Shown here one piece after another: positions 45,650 through 54,843 of a stretch of 64,000 bases of DNA. The notes below the pieces were generated by a model that was given only the letters and a program-made list of their open reading frames with translations, ran no database searches and was not told the origin of the DNA. Where the stretch lies: NCBI GenBank assembly GCA_016617855.1, contig JAECUM010006717.1, positions 25,392-89,391 on the forward strand, read 5' to 3'. Numbering within the stretch: the stretch's first letter is position 1; every line of letters begins with the position of its first letter. This DNA is from Megalonaias nervosa (lineage: Eukaryota > Mollusca > Bivalvia > Unionida > Unionidae). Position numbers and translations under genes: made by a program.

Positions 45650-46070
45650 CAACGGCCCTTTTCAGGGCCACTCCTATTACTCGAAAACATATCTCTTCTC
45701 TCTTGCCTAATTTTTTTTTAGTCTGTTGTATAATTTAGGTATGATAGATTGATGTTCATCAATCTATGACTGTGTTGTGTATTGCCTCTGTCTCTAACCA
45801 TGTTTCTACGTCTCTGTCTCTATTGTATTTGTCCCTACCTAGGCTAGCCGCGCGTATTTAGGTCAGCCACTTGCAACATTGTTGCCAGTACCGTGACATA
45901 ATCCCACCTGATATGTATTTTCCCATTGTTCATATAAATCTTGTCGCCATATCGTCCCAGGGGTGTCTTGTAATGCTAATTCCCATTGTCGCTATAAATT
46001 TTGTCGCCATATCGTCCCAGGGGGTATTTTGCATAGAAGTCCCATTGTCGCTATAACGTCTCCTATTACT
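45650..46070. repeat. Right terminal inverted repeat
   Basis: Inverse of 32761-33168. Conserved blocks include 'tgcaacattgttgcca', 'cgcgcggctagcctaggt' (on the left) and the 60-bp subrepeats with 'ccatatcgtcccaggg'. Divergence between the two TIRs is small but visible, with short indels near 45720-45780, so the element is not brand-new. Confidence 0.95.
45654..45689 (+). terminator. Histone-type 3' processing signal 4
   Basis: Plus strand: stem GGCCCT, loop TTTC, stem AGGGCC (45654-45669), preceded by CCAAC and followed by ACTCC. TCGAAAACA starts 11 nt downstream (45681). It is the mirror copy of signal 1 and sits at the inner edge of the right TIR. Confidence 0.85.
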
Positions 46071-46190
46071 TCTTGCGGAGACAGATTTACAAAGAGGTCG
46101 TCTAGATACAAGTGAGACGCAAACTCAAAGTCATTTCTCGCGTTTTAAACCATTGTTATTTCCAGTTTTCGAAGACTGATCCTCGAAAGA
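46071..46190 (+). pseudogene. ELRER-type remnant 2, older copy
   Basis: One frame reads LRRQIYKEVV, a stop, then IQVRRKLKVISRVLNHCYFQ, matching LRERIYRELVKIQVKRK of 39521-39811 in order. A related ORF exists on the left side of the insertion (32245-32427), so the older element had two such genes or a duplicated segment. The insertion of the inner element falls just before this frame. Confidence 0.5.
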
Positions 46191-46218
46191 GACTATTTCA
46201 AACATAGAACGCGACGTG

Positions 46219-46229
46219 GATATAAAAGC
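46219..46229 (+). promoter_or_regulatory. TATA box before NWGR remnant
   Basis: 'gatataaaagc' ends 9 nt before the ATG at 46238, as in the inner copy (39393-39406). Confidence 0.6.
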
Positions 46230-46237
46230 TTGCCATC

Positions 46238-46712
46238 ATGCCACCAACTTTATCAGTAGTGTTGCAACAGATTCCGTGGAAGGAAGTCACTGACAGTGTT
46301 CAGTCGTTGGAAGATTACCGACACATTTTACAACATTTGTTTCCATAGAATTTTGGAAGACATATCATGTGTGCGTTTGTGTGTGTTAGTGAATACTTTT
46401 CTCGGTTCTCGTTTATCAACAGATTCACTGTGAAGTATTTATGAACAGTACATGCAAAGACATCATAATGGCCACTCCTCCCACTTCAATTGTGCACGCC
46501 ACCTCATTCTATTAAAAGTGTTGCGATTTCTCTATCTCTGTATGAAGAACAGATTCGTTGCGCTTTATAGAGTTTTCATGCTTACCAAGACGTCTCTATA
46601 TGCTGTGACGTCACCAGCTCTGGCGAAATTACATGACTGAAAACTTTTTGGCTCGATGCTTGGACGCAAGAAGTGGCTGACTATGCCAAAGATCTGTGTC
46701 ATTGGAAGTGAT
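46238..46712 (+). pseudogene. NWGR-motif protein remnant, older copy
   Basis: The ATG at 46238 opens PPTLSVVLQQIPWKEV, then LEDYRHILQHLFP, a TAG at 46346-46348 and NFGRHIMCAFVCV, aligning with QQIPWKE and LNWGRHVVCVLV in the inner copy. Further frames give LILLKVLRF and, near 46650-46710, AWTQEVADYAKDL, matching AWTKEVAHYAQDL. Thus the whole length of the protein is represented. Its stops are at other places than in the inner copy, so the two were inactivated separately. The BH1 likeness is weaker here (NFGR). Confidence 0.65.
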
Positions 46713-46954
46713 CAAAGAAAGTTCACTTAGAACTAGTTCCAGAAGTGAACATGACATTTTAGATCATGATAAAAACAATGGTAGAAGAACCCGACAGAGA
46801 AGAAAACCCATTACCAGTTTAGTTCAAGACAATACCGTCATCGATGCGAATGAGCAGAAAAACCGGAAGAAAAATTAGAGTCAGGGAATGGTGTAGACAA
46901 AAACATATTCTAGAAAAGCAGCATTCGGTGACGTTTACCATGACACCTGCAAAA

Positions 46955-47110
46955 TAGGATTTAACCCAAATGTTTCCTTATTTGATGAAAAAAAAATGGA
47001 AGCCCATTTCTAAAGAAACTTCATCTCTGGCGGCAGCGACATCTTCCTCAGTAACCGCTGATGCTGCCGCTAAAAAGGTGGCCTCACCCAGGATCAAAGT
47101 CCATGAGTGT
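46955..47110 (+). pseudogene. Core-like protein tail, older copy
   Basis: The frame has MFPYLMKKKWKPISKETSS and a Ser/Ala/Thr-rich segment ending KVASPRIKVHE. It matches RIFPNLMKNWKPASPKTSP and APKIKAQE of the tail at 37670-37347. The basic N-terminal half and the whole ATPase gene that should precede it are absent, so a deletion lies near 46900-46955. Confidence 0.6.
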
Positions 47111-47430
47111 TACAGATTTTATTGGATTTATATAAAAAAGAAATGTCCTTTGTCTTGTTGAGAGATTCCAAGATGCTCATGAAAAACGAACCAAAAGTCA
47201 CTAAGACAGACGCGACCACGAGGATGCAAGCAAAAGAAGAAGACGCTCGAGAATTGTTTCAAACTCCGTGTGCTAAATACTCACTCTGATGGCATCTTCT
47301 TTGGTGACACTATCCCCTTCTTCCAGACAAGAAGAAATAGAAGCGTAGGACAAAAGGATGATGTCGACACCTTCTTCGGCAGAAGAAACAAGAAAGAAAC
47401 GATGACAGAAGTGAAAAAATAGAGCGAGAA
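47107..47430 (+). pseudogene. Structural-type protein C-terminal part, older copy
   Basis: RDSKMLMKNEPKVTKTDATT and ARELFQTPCA match KDFKTLMKS, VVKTDAAPRM and VREVFQTPS in the inner copy (36555-36133). Downstream, in other frames, KDDVDTFFGR matches KDDVHSSFDR. The N-terminal half and the hydrophobic protein gene are missing. Confidence 0.6.
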
Positions 47431-47509
47431 TAAAATCACCACTACACAACAGACAGCTCCTAATCCTGTATCTTTTCGGATATGCCAGTCCTTCTCCAAA
47501 CCACGCGAA

Positions 47510-47625
47510 TCTAAGAGTAGTATCAGTGAACGGTGGGTGACTTAAAGGGGAGACATCATGGAAACCGTTTGAGCTAACATTTACTACAATCCGTCCTACG
47601 GAGGAGTTCATGATTACTTGCGATC
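47510..47625 (+). pseudogene. Integrase N-terminal fragment, older copy
   Basis: SKSSISERWVT is followed by METV, a stop and NIYYNPSYGGV. These match SISEEWITY, MEKV and IHYDP, and YGGVQ around the integrase start at 36062 of the inner copy. The match ends after YGGV, where capsid-family sequence begins. The catalytic core is therefore deleted and the older element could not integrate by itself. Confidence 0.6.
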
Positions 47626-47905
47626 TTACTTGACACTGATGCCTCGGGACAGTTTGGTACCAACATCAGCCATTGAGTTTCGTTAGAGGATTATGAACGA
47701 GGATATGCTTCGTGTGGTTTTGATTTCACTCCAGACCAAGACATCGACGAGGGACATTTCCACTATATAAAATAAGGCCAACTTGGTGTGGAACTTTCGT
47801 TTTCAACAGCTGATCAACACGGTTAACGTTATCTTGTATACAGAGTTTGAAAATACTCTGGAAATTAACGGTTTAAGAGGATTCTAGACTATTAGGATAC
47901 AAAAA
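47615..47905 (+). pseudogene. Capsid-family protein, C-terminal fragment
   Basis: Frames read HDYLRSYLTLMPRDSL, then in shifted frames GYASCGFDFTPDQDIDEGHF and NVILYTEFENTLEI. The sequence 'FDxTPD' followed by 'HF', a short beta-rich stretch and 'NVxxYxEFEN' is the conserved C-terminus of a widespread Polinton jelly-roll virion protein family (F54H12.2-like). I recognise the signature but cannot say from this fragment whether it is the major or minor capsid protein. The first four-fifths of the gene is gone. Confidence 0.65.
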
Positions 47906-48089
47906 TGGAAAATAGAATACGAACAATCTATGGAATACGAAGAATCACTTTAGGAAACGAGGATATATTTTTTTGCCATAACAAGAGGAAGAAAAGAAAC
48001 TACGGAAAAAGGCAAAGAAATAGTCACGACGGCCAGAACAAGATCAACGTTTAGTCTCCTGATTTGCTATTGATCTAGGTGCAAGAATT
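47906..48089. other. Short gap in the older element
   Basis: AT- and A-rich sequence with purine-rich runs. No gene is recognised. Confidence 0.4.
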
Positions 48090-48800
48090 ACAGGTATGAC
48101 CTATGATCATTGTTATGGATGTCAAAACAACCATCATAGTTAGATTCAACAGGTCAAATGTATGATAATGAGTCAAGAAGAAACGTTGAGTTTCTGTATG
48201 ACGCTTGGGGTCTCATCTCCAAAAGATAAAATTGTGAGAAAGTTCCTTACTCCATTGACTTTTCTGGAGATAAAATGTATCGAAAGAAAGCAGAAGACGA
48301 ACTGTGGTTCATAGACTTGTCAGACATTTTCAAGGAAAATGTCATGTGTGCATTGATAACTTATCATTACATGTGACAAAGAAAAATGGATACCTGGGAG
48401 CTTAATTACCTTCTGACGCACGGTTCGGACATCTCTTCTTGGAATCCTGTCGTGTGTCCTAAGATGAACTTTTCGACTGCAAACATAAAGACATTCAAGC
48501 CTGTGTCATTCACACAGACGACAGTCATCAACCAGGAACCCACTTCGTGGCCTTCTACATTCCCAACGATTATTGAATGAACTATTTTGATTCCTATGGA
48601 TCACCACCTCTGGAAGACGATATCAATGACTTTATAAGAAGAAACACAGTGTCATGGTAAGATTCAACAACAGCTGGGTAAGATTCAACAACAGCTGGGT
48701 TTTCCCGGTTCCAGATGGGTCAATGATTAAACCGAGTTTGGAAATATTTCACCGTGCATGGGTGGTCTGAGCTTTGCCTGCTCAAAGACGTCAATAACGG
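48090..48800 (+). pseudogene. Adenain-like cysteine protease (PRO)
   Basis: Early motif YDHCYGCQNNHHS near 48105-48145 matches the Cys/His-rich start of Polinton proteases. Downstream come WELNYLLTHGSDISSWNPVV, then (in another frame, about 48490-48630) ACVIHTDDSHQPGTHFVAFY and NYFDSYGSPP. Gly-Thr-His with a following aromatic and the FDSYG motif are the catalytic His and Asp/Asn region of the adenovirus-type protease. The region that should hold the catalytic Cys (after 48700) is badly decayed. In related viruses this enzyme matures virion proteins. A 20-bp direct repeat at 48661-48700 adds damage. It has no counterpart in the inner element. Confidence 0.75.
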
Positions 48801-48854
48801 CGAATTTCCTTTCTCATGATGACATGTAAAATTCAGCTGTTGTATAACAAAATC

Positions 48855-48929
48855 ATGCCTTCATATTGTGTGCGATGCCGCATGAAAACTCGTATTGCAA
48901 ACCTGAGCACCCGATGTATTCGTCCATAA
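48855..48929 (+). CDS. Cys-rich YCVRCR mini-protein (zinc-ribbon type, truncated)
   Basis: The ATG opens MPSYCVRCRMKTRIANL, reaching TAA after 24 codons. The YCVxCRxKT start is a recognisable opening of small zinc-ribbon proteins (DUF5679-like) found in DNA viruses and Polintons. The second CxxC half that should follow is not in frame, so the copy is probably truncated. Confidence 0.45.
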   Translation: MPSYCVRCRMKTRIANLSTRCIRP

Positions 48930-49856
48930 TTCCACACTGTGATGGAGATTATTATCCGCGGGGCACCTGCTACGCTTCCGGGGTGATAGAATAATCGTTA
49001 CTTTGCAACAATGCGTCCCAGGAAACTCCCGGTGACGAAATGTAATGCACTGCGTCCAGCTTGTACTCACAAATCGCAAATGACTCCCGATTGTATACTG
49101 ACATCCGATAACGTAAAATGTCTTGCAAAGACTTGTATATTGACTCCATTGTTTCTGTCTCTTTGCACGTGCATCTCTTTTCGCACAACTCCAGACATTG
49201 CATCAGCCACTTAGACTCTTCATTCCATGATGTTTCCTAATATTATAATGCTAAATGTATCTCCCTAATTAATTTATCATTGGTAATTTTCGTTGCTGAT
49301 TTTATATTCACTAACTGTTTCGATGTAATCACTGGCATATTCGTTTCTTTGTCAACACTGGTTTGCCTAGACAATGTCAGCGACTTAAACCTTTCTTGCA
49401 CAATATTATATTATGACTATTGACTATTGTTTTTATTTAATCTTGGTCAAGTCTTCTCATTGTTCTGCCAATAAATCCCTTCCTTGATTAATTTATCAAG
49501 ATGTTCCGGATATATATGTGCCAACATACAAAGTCAAACAACACGCGTAAATAATACACTCGCGTGTGACGAACGGGTAAAAGTTTTAAAAGTCATGGGG
49601 TATTGAAGGGCGTTGACCAATCTCAACTATCGATATCTAAACTGCCCATTGTGATACTACTCCTAGACATAATTAAGGGAGTTAACCACTAAAGACCTGT
49701 TCGAAGAAGCAATTTATAGGTGTAAACCTGGTTCTGTAAGCCTGTTGAATGTACTGCTGACCGAAAATCGTGAAGATTTGAGAGTAGAATTCTATCATTG
49801 CTACTATACACGATAACCTAATTACACCAGATCCCTTATCGAGACAACGAAAAGGA

Positions 49857-49928
49857 TTCAAACCAGATCCCTTGTTGAGCAATGAAATGGATTCAAACCA
49901 GATCCCTTGTTGAGCAATGAAATGGATT
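49857..49928. repeat. Tandem repeat, 35-bp unit x2
   Basis: The unit beginning 'gattcaaaccagatccct' occurs twice without mismatch, with a degenerate third unit upstream at about 49805. Confidence 0.9.
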
Positions 49929-49989
49929 CAATGGAACAAAAGTATTTTGTCTGCATAAGCAACGAAGTAATATGCAAACCTCATCAACA

Positions 49990-50082
49990 TTATTATCAGA
50001 TATTATTATTAGTAGTAGCAGTAGTAGCAGTAGAAGTAGTAGTATTACAACAACAACAACAACAACAACAATGATAATAATG
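49990..50082. repeat. Trinucleotide-rich low-complexity stretch
   Basis: Runs of AGT/AGC-type triplets followed by (CAA)n and AATAAT-type triplets. Confidence 0.9.
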
Positions 50083-51518
50083 GCAAGGTAATGACTGACA
50101 CAGCAATTCTTGATGTGCGCCAACTTTCAGATCATTTGATATGATAATCTTATTTATTCGTCCTCTTGTTCCATTATTTTCCTAACTTCTCCCACCACGT
50201 GTTAGCTATTTGGACAGTTGTGTTGGTTTGTGAGCAACTTAACTGTCCAACCATCTAACCCTGAATCGGACAGGTCAGAGGGAAACTAGGACTACGACTG
50301 CATTAATCAAGATTTCTGTGAGTTTGCTATGATATTGAGTCGTACTTCAAGCAAATCAACATTTGAAGAATTTGACAAATCTAACAATTATTTCAAGATG
50401 TATGGAGTGTCGTTTGTACTAATTAAAGGACGCCCGATAGATTGAATATCTCTGTGACGATAGTTAAGAGTCCTGTAACGAATTTATGTGTGATTTTATT
50501 GCCCATCCGAGAAATAAACAATGACTTCTATAAAATGTTGCTTCGATTGGCAGTGCCTGATTAAACCCTGTGGAGGCCCCTAGGCAATCGAAATCTCGGG
50601 GGCCCCCCATCGCAAATTATCTTCTAATAAATCAATTCAATATTATTTTGATCCGTTGTTGCGGGGCCCCTAAAAGGCGTGGGGCCTATAGGCCGGTGCC
50701 TACTCTGCCTATTTGGTAATCCGGACACCCTTGAATAAAGCACAGTTGGCACATGTTAAATAGTTACTCACATTTTCTTTATAGCAGCTGATTTATAAAA
50801 TATTGTCTGGATTTCTTTCTCCACCTTTTTTCACCCAGTCTCAGAGCACCCCACAAACTCATTCGGGGAGAATCAAGTGTGAGATTCGTTAACTTTGTAT
50901 TCTCGCGTGGTATTCTAAACAGATTTCCTTGGACTGCGAGCTGAACAGTTCCAGTATTATCTGCTCCTGGTAGTAACGTTCTCAATTTATCACCCAAGAT
51001 ACCTAGCTCCTGACTGTAACTTACTCACTTTATCAACCACGATACCTGGTTCAGTCATTATCAGGTTAACACACATATTTGCATATCATAAACATTTTAA
51101 ATGTTGTCTGCCAACTTTGACTATTCGCAAGCTTCTTTGAAACATCCAAAAATCCTTCTTTTTTTTTTTTTTGCCAGGTTTGCTTTCCACGGTATGCCGT
51201 TCTATTTTCTTCTTGTATAAGTGATATAAAAATCTTTGTACAAATAACAAAAAAAAAAGAAATAAAAAAAATAGCCTTTGATGCTGCCTGTTCGCGGTGC
51301 GTCAACGGCGTATGCAAAGCATGTCCGTCATTGCATATTTCAGCACAAAACGTTTGGCAGAAGACGATGAAGGTAATGAAAGAAAAGAACTTTAAAATCA
51401 TTTATATCAAGATGGCGATGTGATAGATGTGTTATGAAAAGTTGTATCATAACCTTCTTCTCATTTCATGCTATGAGAAGGAAATACTCATAACTCGAGA
51501 AATGTCTTTGCCCATGGT

Positions 51519-51558
<40 letters not shown>

Positions 51559-51580
51559 AGAAGAAGAAGAAGAAGAAAGA
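51519..51580. repeat. (GA)n and (GAA)n microsatellite
   Basis: About 17 GA units followed by AGA/AGAAG runs. The open frame across it is an artefact of the repeat. Confidence 0.95.
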
Positions 51581-52261
51581 ATTCAGGCTCTCTTAAAGAA
51601 GGTGTCACTCATAACCGTGTAGATACGGTTACATCCGAGGAATATGGCGATGCAAGAGGTACGACGGGAATCGACTGTAAGAAAAGACAGTCTTCTTATT
51701 CTTCGACGAACGAACTTTATTTAAATAATTGATATATATAGACATATAATACTACATTCTAGAGATATATCTTACAAAGCCTTTATATTTAAAATACACG
51801 AAATACATATAAAATTATACTTTTCCTTCGAGCTTACCAACTTCATACATTTGTATAATTTCTGCATTTTAGAATATAATACAGATAATTAAATCTCGAC
51901 TAAATTCATGATAGCCAAAGAGTATAAAATTCAATAGTTGCGGTTAATGCAACAATCATTCTGAAGAAATTTATTTTACTAAATTTAAAATAGAATACTA
52001 ATTTGGAATAGATTGCTAAACATTATTCTTTATTACTTAAAGAATATTTTATCTCCAAATTAAATCTAATCATGAAGTTGGTAGCGAATTCGTCTTTTCC
52101 AATAATAATTACCATAAATACAAATAAATATAAATTTTTTAAAACAGTTAAACATTACATTACATTATAATACAAAATAGAAAGAACTCAGAAATATGTT
52201 GCAAAAGTATGACTTTACCGTGAAAATCTCTAACATTAAAAAGTCTCTATTCTTTAAAGAA

Positions 52262-52488
52262 ATTTACCAACACAGATGATTCTTACCTGTAAGAAAAGAC
52301 AGACAGTCTTCTGATTCTTCGACGAACGAACTAATTTTGCGCAAGCCTGCTCTCAATTTATACACAATTTTGAACGTATGCTCATGGCCAAATATGGACA
52401 TACGTTTAGCTAACTTGCGTTTTGTTCGTTTCGAATCAGAACGAGACTCCTGTCTATTCTGACTGGAACCGAGTGTGTTAACCTGCGT
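52262..52488 (-). CDS. Possible host first exon, unrecognised product
   Basis: On the minus strand an ATG near 52490 opens TQVNTLGSSQNRQESRSDSK followed by a basic stretch (RTKRKLAKRM) and SSFVEESEDCLSFLTG. The frame then meets 'acaggtaagaatc', an excellent 5' splice donor at about 52290-52280. No matching acceptor exon was confirmed, although a repeat of the last 40 bases at 51677-51718 is followed by plausible acceptor context. No family is recognised. It could be a chance frame. Confidence 0.25.
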
Positions 52489-53439
52489 CATCAAACAAAC
52501 AATTCTGCCTCATCAGCTTATTTCGTTTCAGAAAAACGCCTGAATCTTATAGCTTACTCAGTCAAGGAGGATTTTAGGAATTTGGTCTATCAGTACTAAC
52601 ACAACTTACGTGTGCAGATTTTGCTGACCTGATATACAAGAGAAATGTATGGGGGTGGGGATTTGCACTTGCTTGTAAGGGCGCAATCTTTATTAAAATA
52701 ATATATAGTTGTAATACGAAAATAAATAATATTACTCTCAATATATTTTAGTGGGAATTACTTTCAATATAATTTAATGAAAAATTTCTTTTAATACAAT
52801 TTAGAGAAAATTTCAATCTTATTACTTTTACTAAAAAATTCCATCCTTATAGATGCTGTAAATCTTGCAAAATTGAATGGTTCCTGTCGAACAACACCAG
52901 GCGTTACTACACCCACCACCACCACCAACAACAAAAAGGTGAAGTTGCTCACCAGAATATCGTTCCACTAAAACTTTGCCACCATGTTATGACGTCATTT
53001 CATTTTGGGGCTTTTATTATCAATTTACTTTTCCATTTCATCCATTCTAATAACCAACGCAAGACTTTGCTTACCTATTTCTTTCTTTAGCTCCTGACAA
53101 CGTCTGAATGACAGCAATTGAATGACAACATGACAACGTTTGAAATACATCACGATAGGCCTTAATAAATACCCAAGTATTCCTTATATCTAGAACCGTT
53201 ATTCTGGATTGGCAATTGAACTCATTTTTGTATCCTTAATATTTGTATTTTCCAGTTTCAACGAACAAACACATATAAGGACAACGATTATAAATCGTGT
53301 GTCTTCAATCAATAAAACTAAAACGAATTGATCTTAGTCATCCGAATTTGGTATCAAGAATATTTCTGTACTGTATAGTTTTATTCTAGCAGATACCATA
53401 TACATTAGATACAAACACATTTATGCATCTATCCATTGA

Positions 53440-53500
53440 TCCATCTACTCATCGTCCCATCCATCCTTCCATCCATCCTTCCATCCATCCATCCCTTACC
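53440..53500. repeat. (ATCC)n-like repeat
   Basis: Degenerate 'catccatccttccatcc' tetranucleotide run. Confidence 0.9.
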
Positions 53501-53993
53501 TTGCCTCGACATAACACTTCGTAGGATGGACAGATAGGCATATTAAGATGTGGATATGTACTTTTTTCTAAATGCTACCAGAATCGCGCTGTGTCGTAAA
53601 ACTTAAGATGTTCCTTGTTAATGGGGTACTAGTTACTTTTAAATGTTTGATACACGAGAAAAGCATAGAACATTATGATTTAGAACATTATAATTTTTAT
53701 ATACTCCACGTCTACTGCAGCACTATATTAAGTATTCTAGACCGCATGAGAATGAGTGAATTTACAAGTACCAACTGAAGTACATTTTAGTGTCGCAGAA
53801 GTTGTATGGAGATAGTGGAAAAAGTGAACATGGACAATAATTCAATTAAAACATCTATATGTTCGCGTTTCGTGTAATTATTTCCATGACAAAGAGAACA
53901 AAATGATTGTTCCTATCCTGCAGGAAGAAACGCTTGTTAGCAAAACGTAACATATTGTACTGTTTCATAGCGAAAACACCTGTGAATAATATC

Positions 53994-53997
<4 letters not shown>

Positions 53998-54041
<44 letters not shown>
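53998..54041. repeat. (GA)n microsatellite
   Basis: About 20 uninterrupted GA units. Confidence 0.97.
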
Positions 54042-54044
<3 letters not shown>

Positions 54045-54293
54045 AATCGCTAGTCCAATTTTCCAATGCAAAAATTATCATCTTAACGATCAATTATTAC
54101 ACACATGTACTATTCCACTAATTACATTACGATGTATTATATGGAACTCATGCGTTACATTATACAGTTGTTATCTATTGCTTATATATGCACAATTATT
54201 AGACCACCTGCACAGAAATGAAATTAAGTCGTCGCTTGATTGGCATTCATTGGTAACGTTGGATATTATCCCGGGACGTTCATAAATAAATAA

Positions 54294-54294
<1 letters not shown>

Positions 54295-54337
<43 letters not shown>
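54295..54337. repeat. (GT)n microsatellite
   Basis: About 20 uninterrupted TG units. Confidence 0.97.
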
Positions 54338-54812
54338 ATTTTTAGTAATGACTAAGCTTGACATGACAGGGTGAACAAATAAAGGTTGTTTCCAGATATG
54401 TATAAAACTTAGTCACAGTATTATTTAGCGTGAAAGTGAATCAGTACTTGCCACAAAGATCTGAATACATATGAAATGTCAAGTATAGCATATTTCTAGT
54501 TTAATACCGCTTGCCATGATGCGAGGGTCAGTGTGTGCTAGTATTTATCTGTGTTAGTGTTTGTCTGTGCGAACCAGAAGAATTGTACAATGTGTTAGAT
54601 GGCCATTTAATTTCACCATATGTTAAAAAAACATGTATTTATTGTTTTTGCATATTTTGACAGAAAAGATCTGGATTGGATACAAGAAGTGCATTTTAGC
54701 ACCCGTTCCCATGGACATAACGCAAATTAGATTTACAAATGGTAATTGATAGATAACATATTCACATTACGAAAAATATTAATGGAACCATATATTATCA
54801 TTTATATCACAC

Positions 54813-54843
<31 letters not shown>

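Larger units (their letters stand above)
32761..46070 (-). mobile_element. Inner Polinton/Maverick (adintovirus-like) element, 13.3 kb
   Basis: Two inverted repeats of about 410 bp bound a block encoding a family B DNA polymerase, a retroviral-type integrase with chromodomain, and a packaging-type ATPase. This combination defines Polintons/Mavericks. It also carries two BIR genes and small virion-like genes. Outer ends begin AGTACTAGG (left) and, on the complementary strand, AGTAATAGG (right), in keeping with the AGT-type Polinton ends. The expected 6-bp target-site duplication is not seen: 'gggagt' on the left, 'tcttgc' on the right. No capsid or protease gene was found. At 13.3 kb it is shorter than the usual 15-20 kb. 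Confidence 0.9.
46071..48930 (+). mobile_element. Older Polinton-like element, right part
   Basis: Continuing on the plus strand after the inner element: ELRER-type remnant, NWGR protein remnant, acidic tail, core-protein tail, structural-type protein, integrase N-terminus, capsid-family C-terminus, adenain-like protease and a Cys-rich small ORF. The order matches the inner element read in the opposite direction as far as the integrase, with the ATPase and hydrophobic gene missing. Capsid, protease and Cys-rich genes are extra. No right terminal repeat was found. Confidence 0.75.
49215..51420. other. Non-coding DNA right of the element
   Basis: No gene is recognised. It contains a 35-bp tandem repeat (49855-49930), a trinucleotide-rich stretch (49990-50080) and a GC-richer block at about 50560-50715 ('ggggcccc' phrases) that resembles a MITE related to the one at 22822-23067. 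Confidence 0.5.

Noticed and set aside
50560..50715. hAT MITE with defined ends
   Set aside because: GC-rich phrases resemble the MITE at 22822-23067, but no convincing terminal repeat pair with an 8-bp duplication could be fixed.
51427..51732. Plus-strand frame with Arg-Glu repeat
   Set aside because: Produced by the (GA)n microsatellite.
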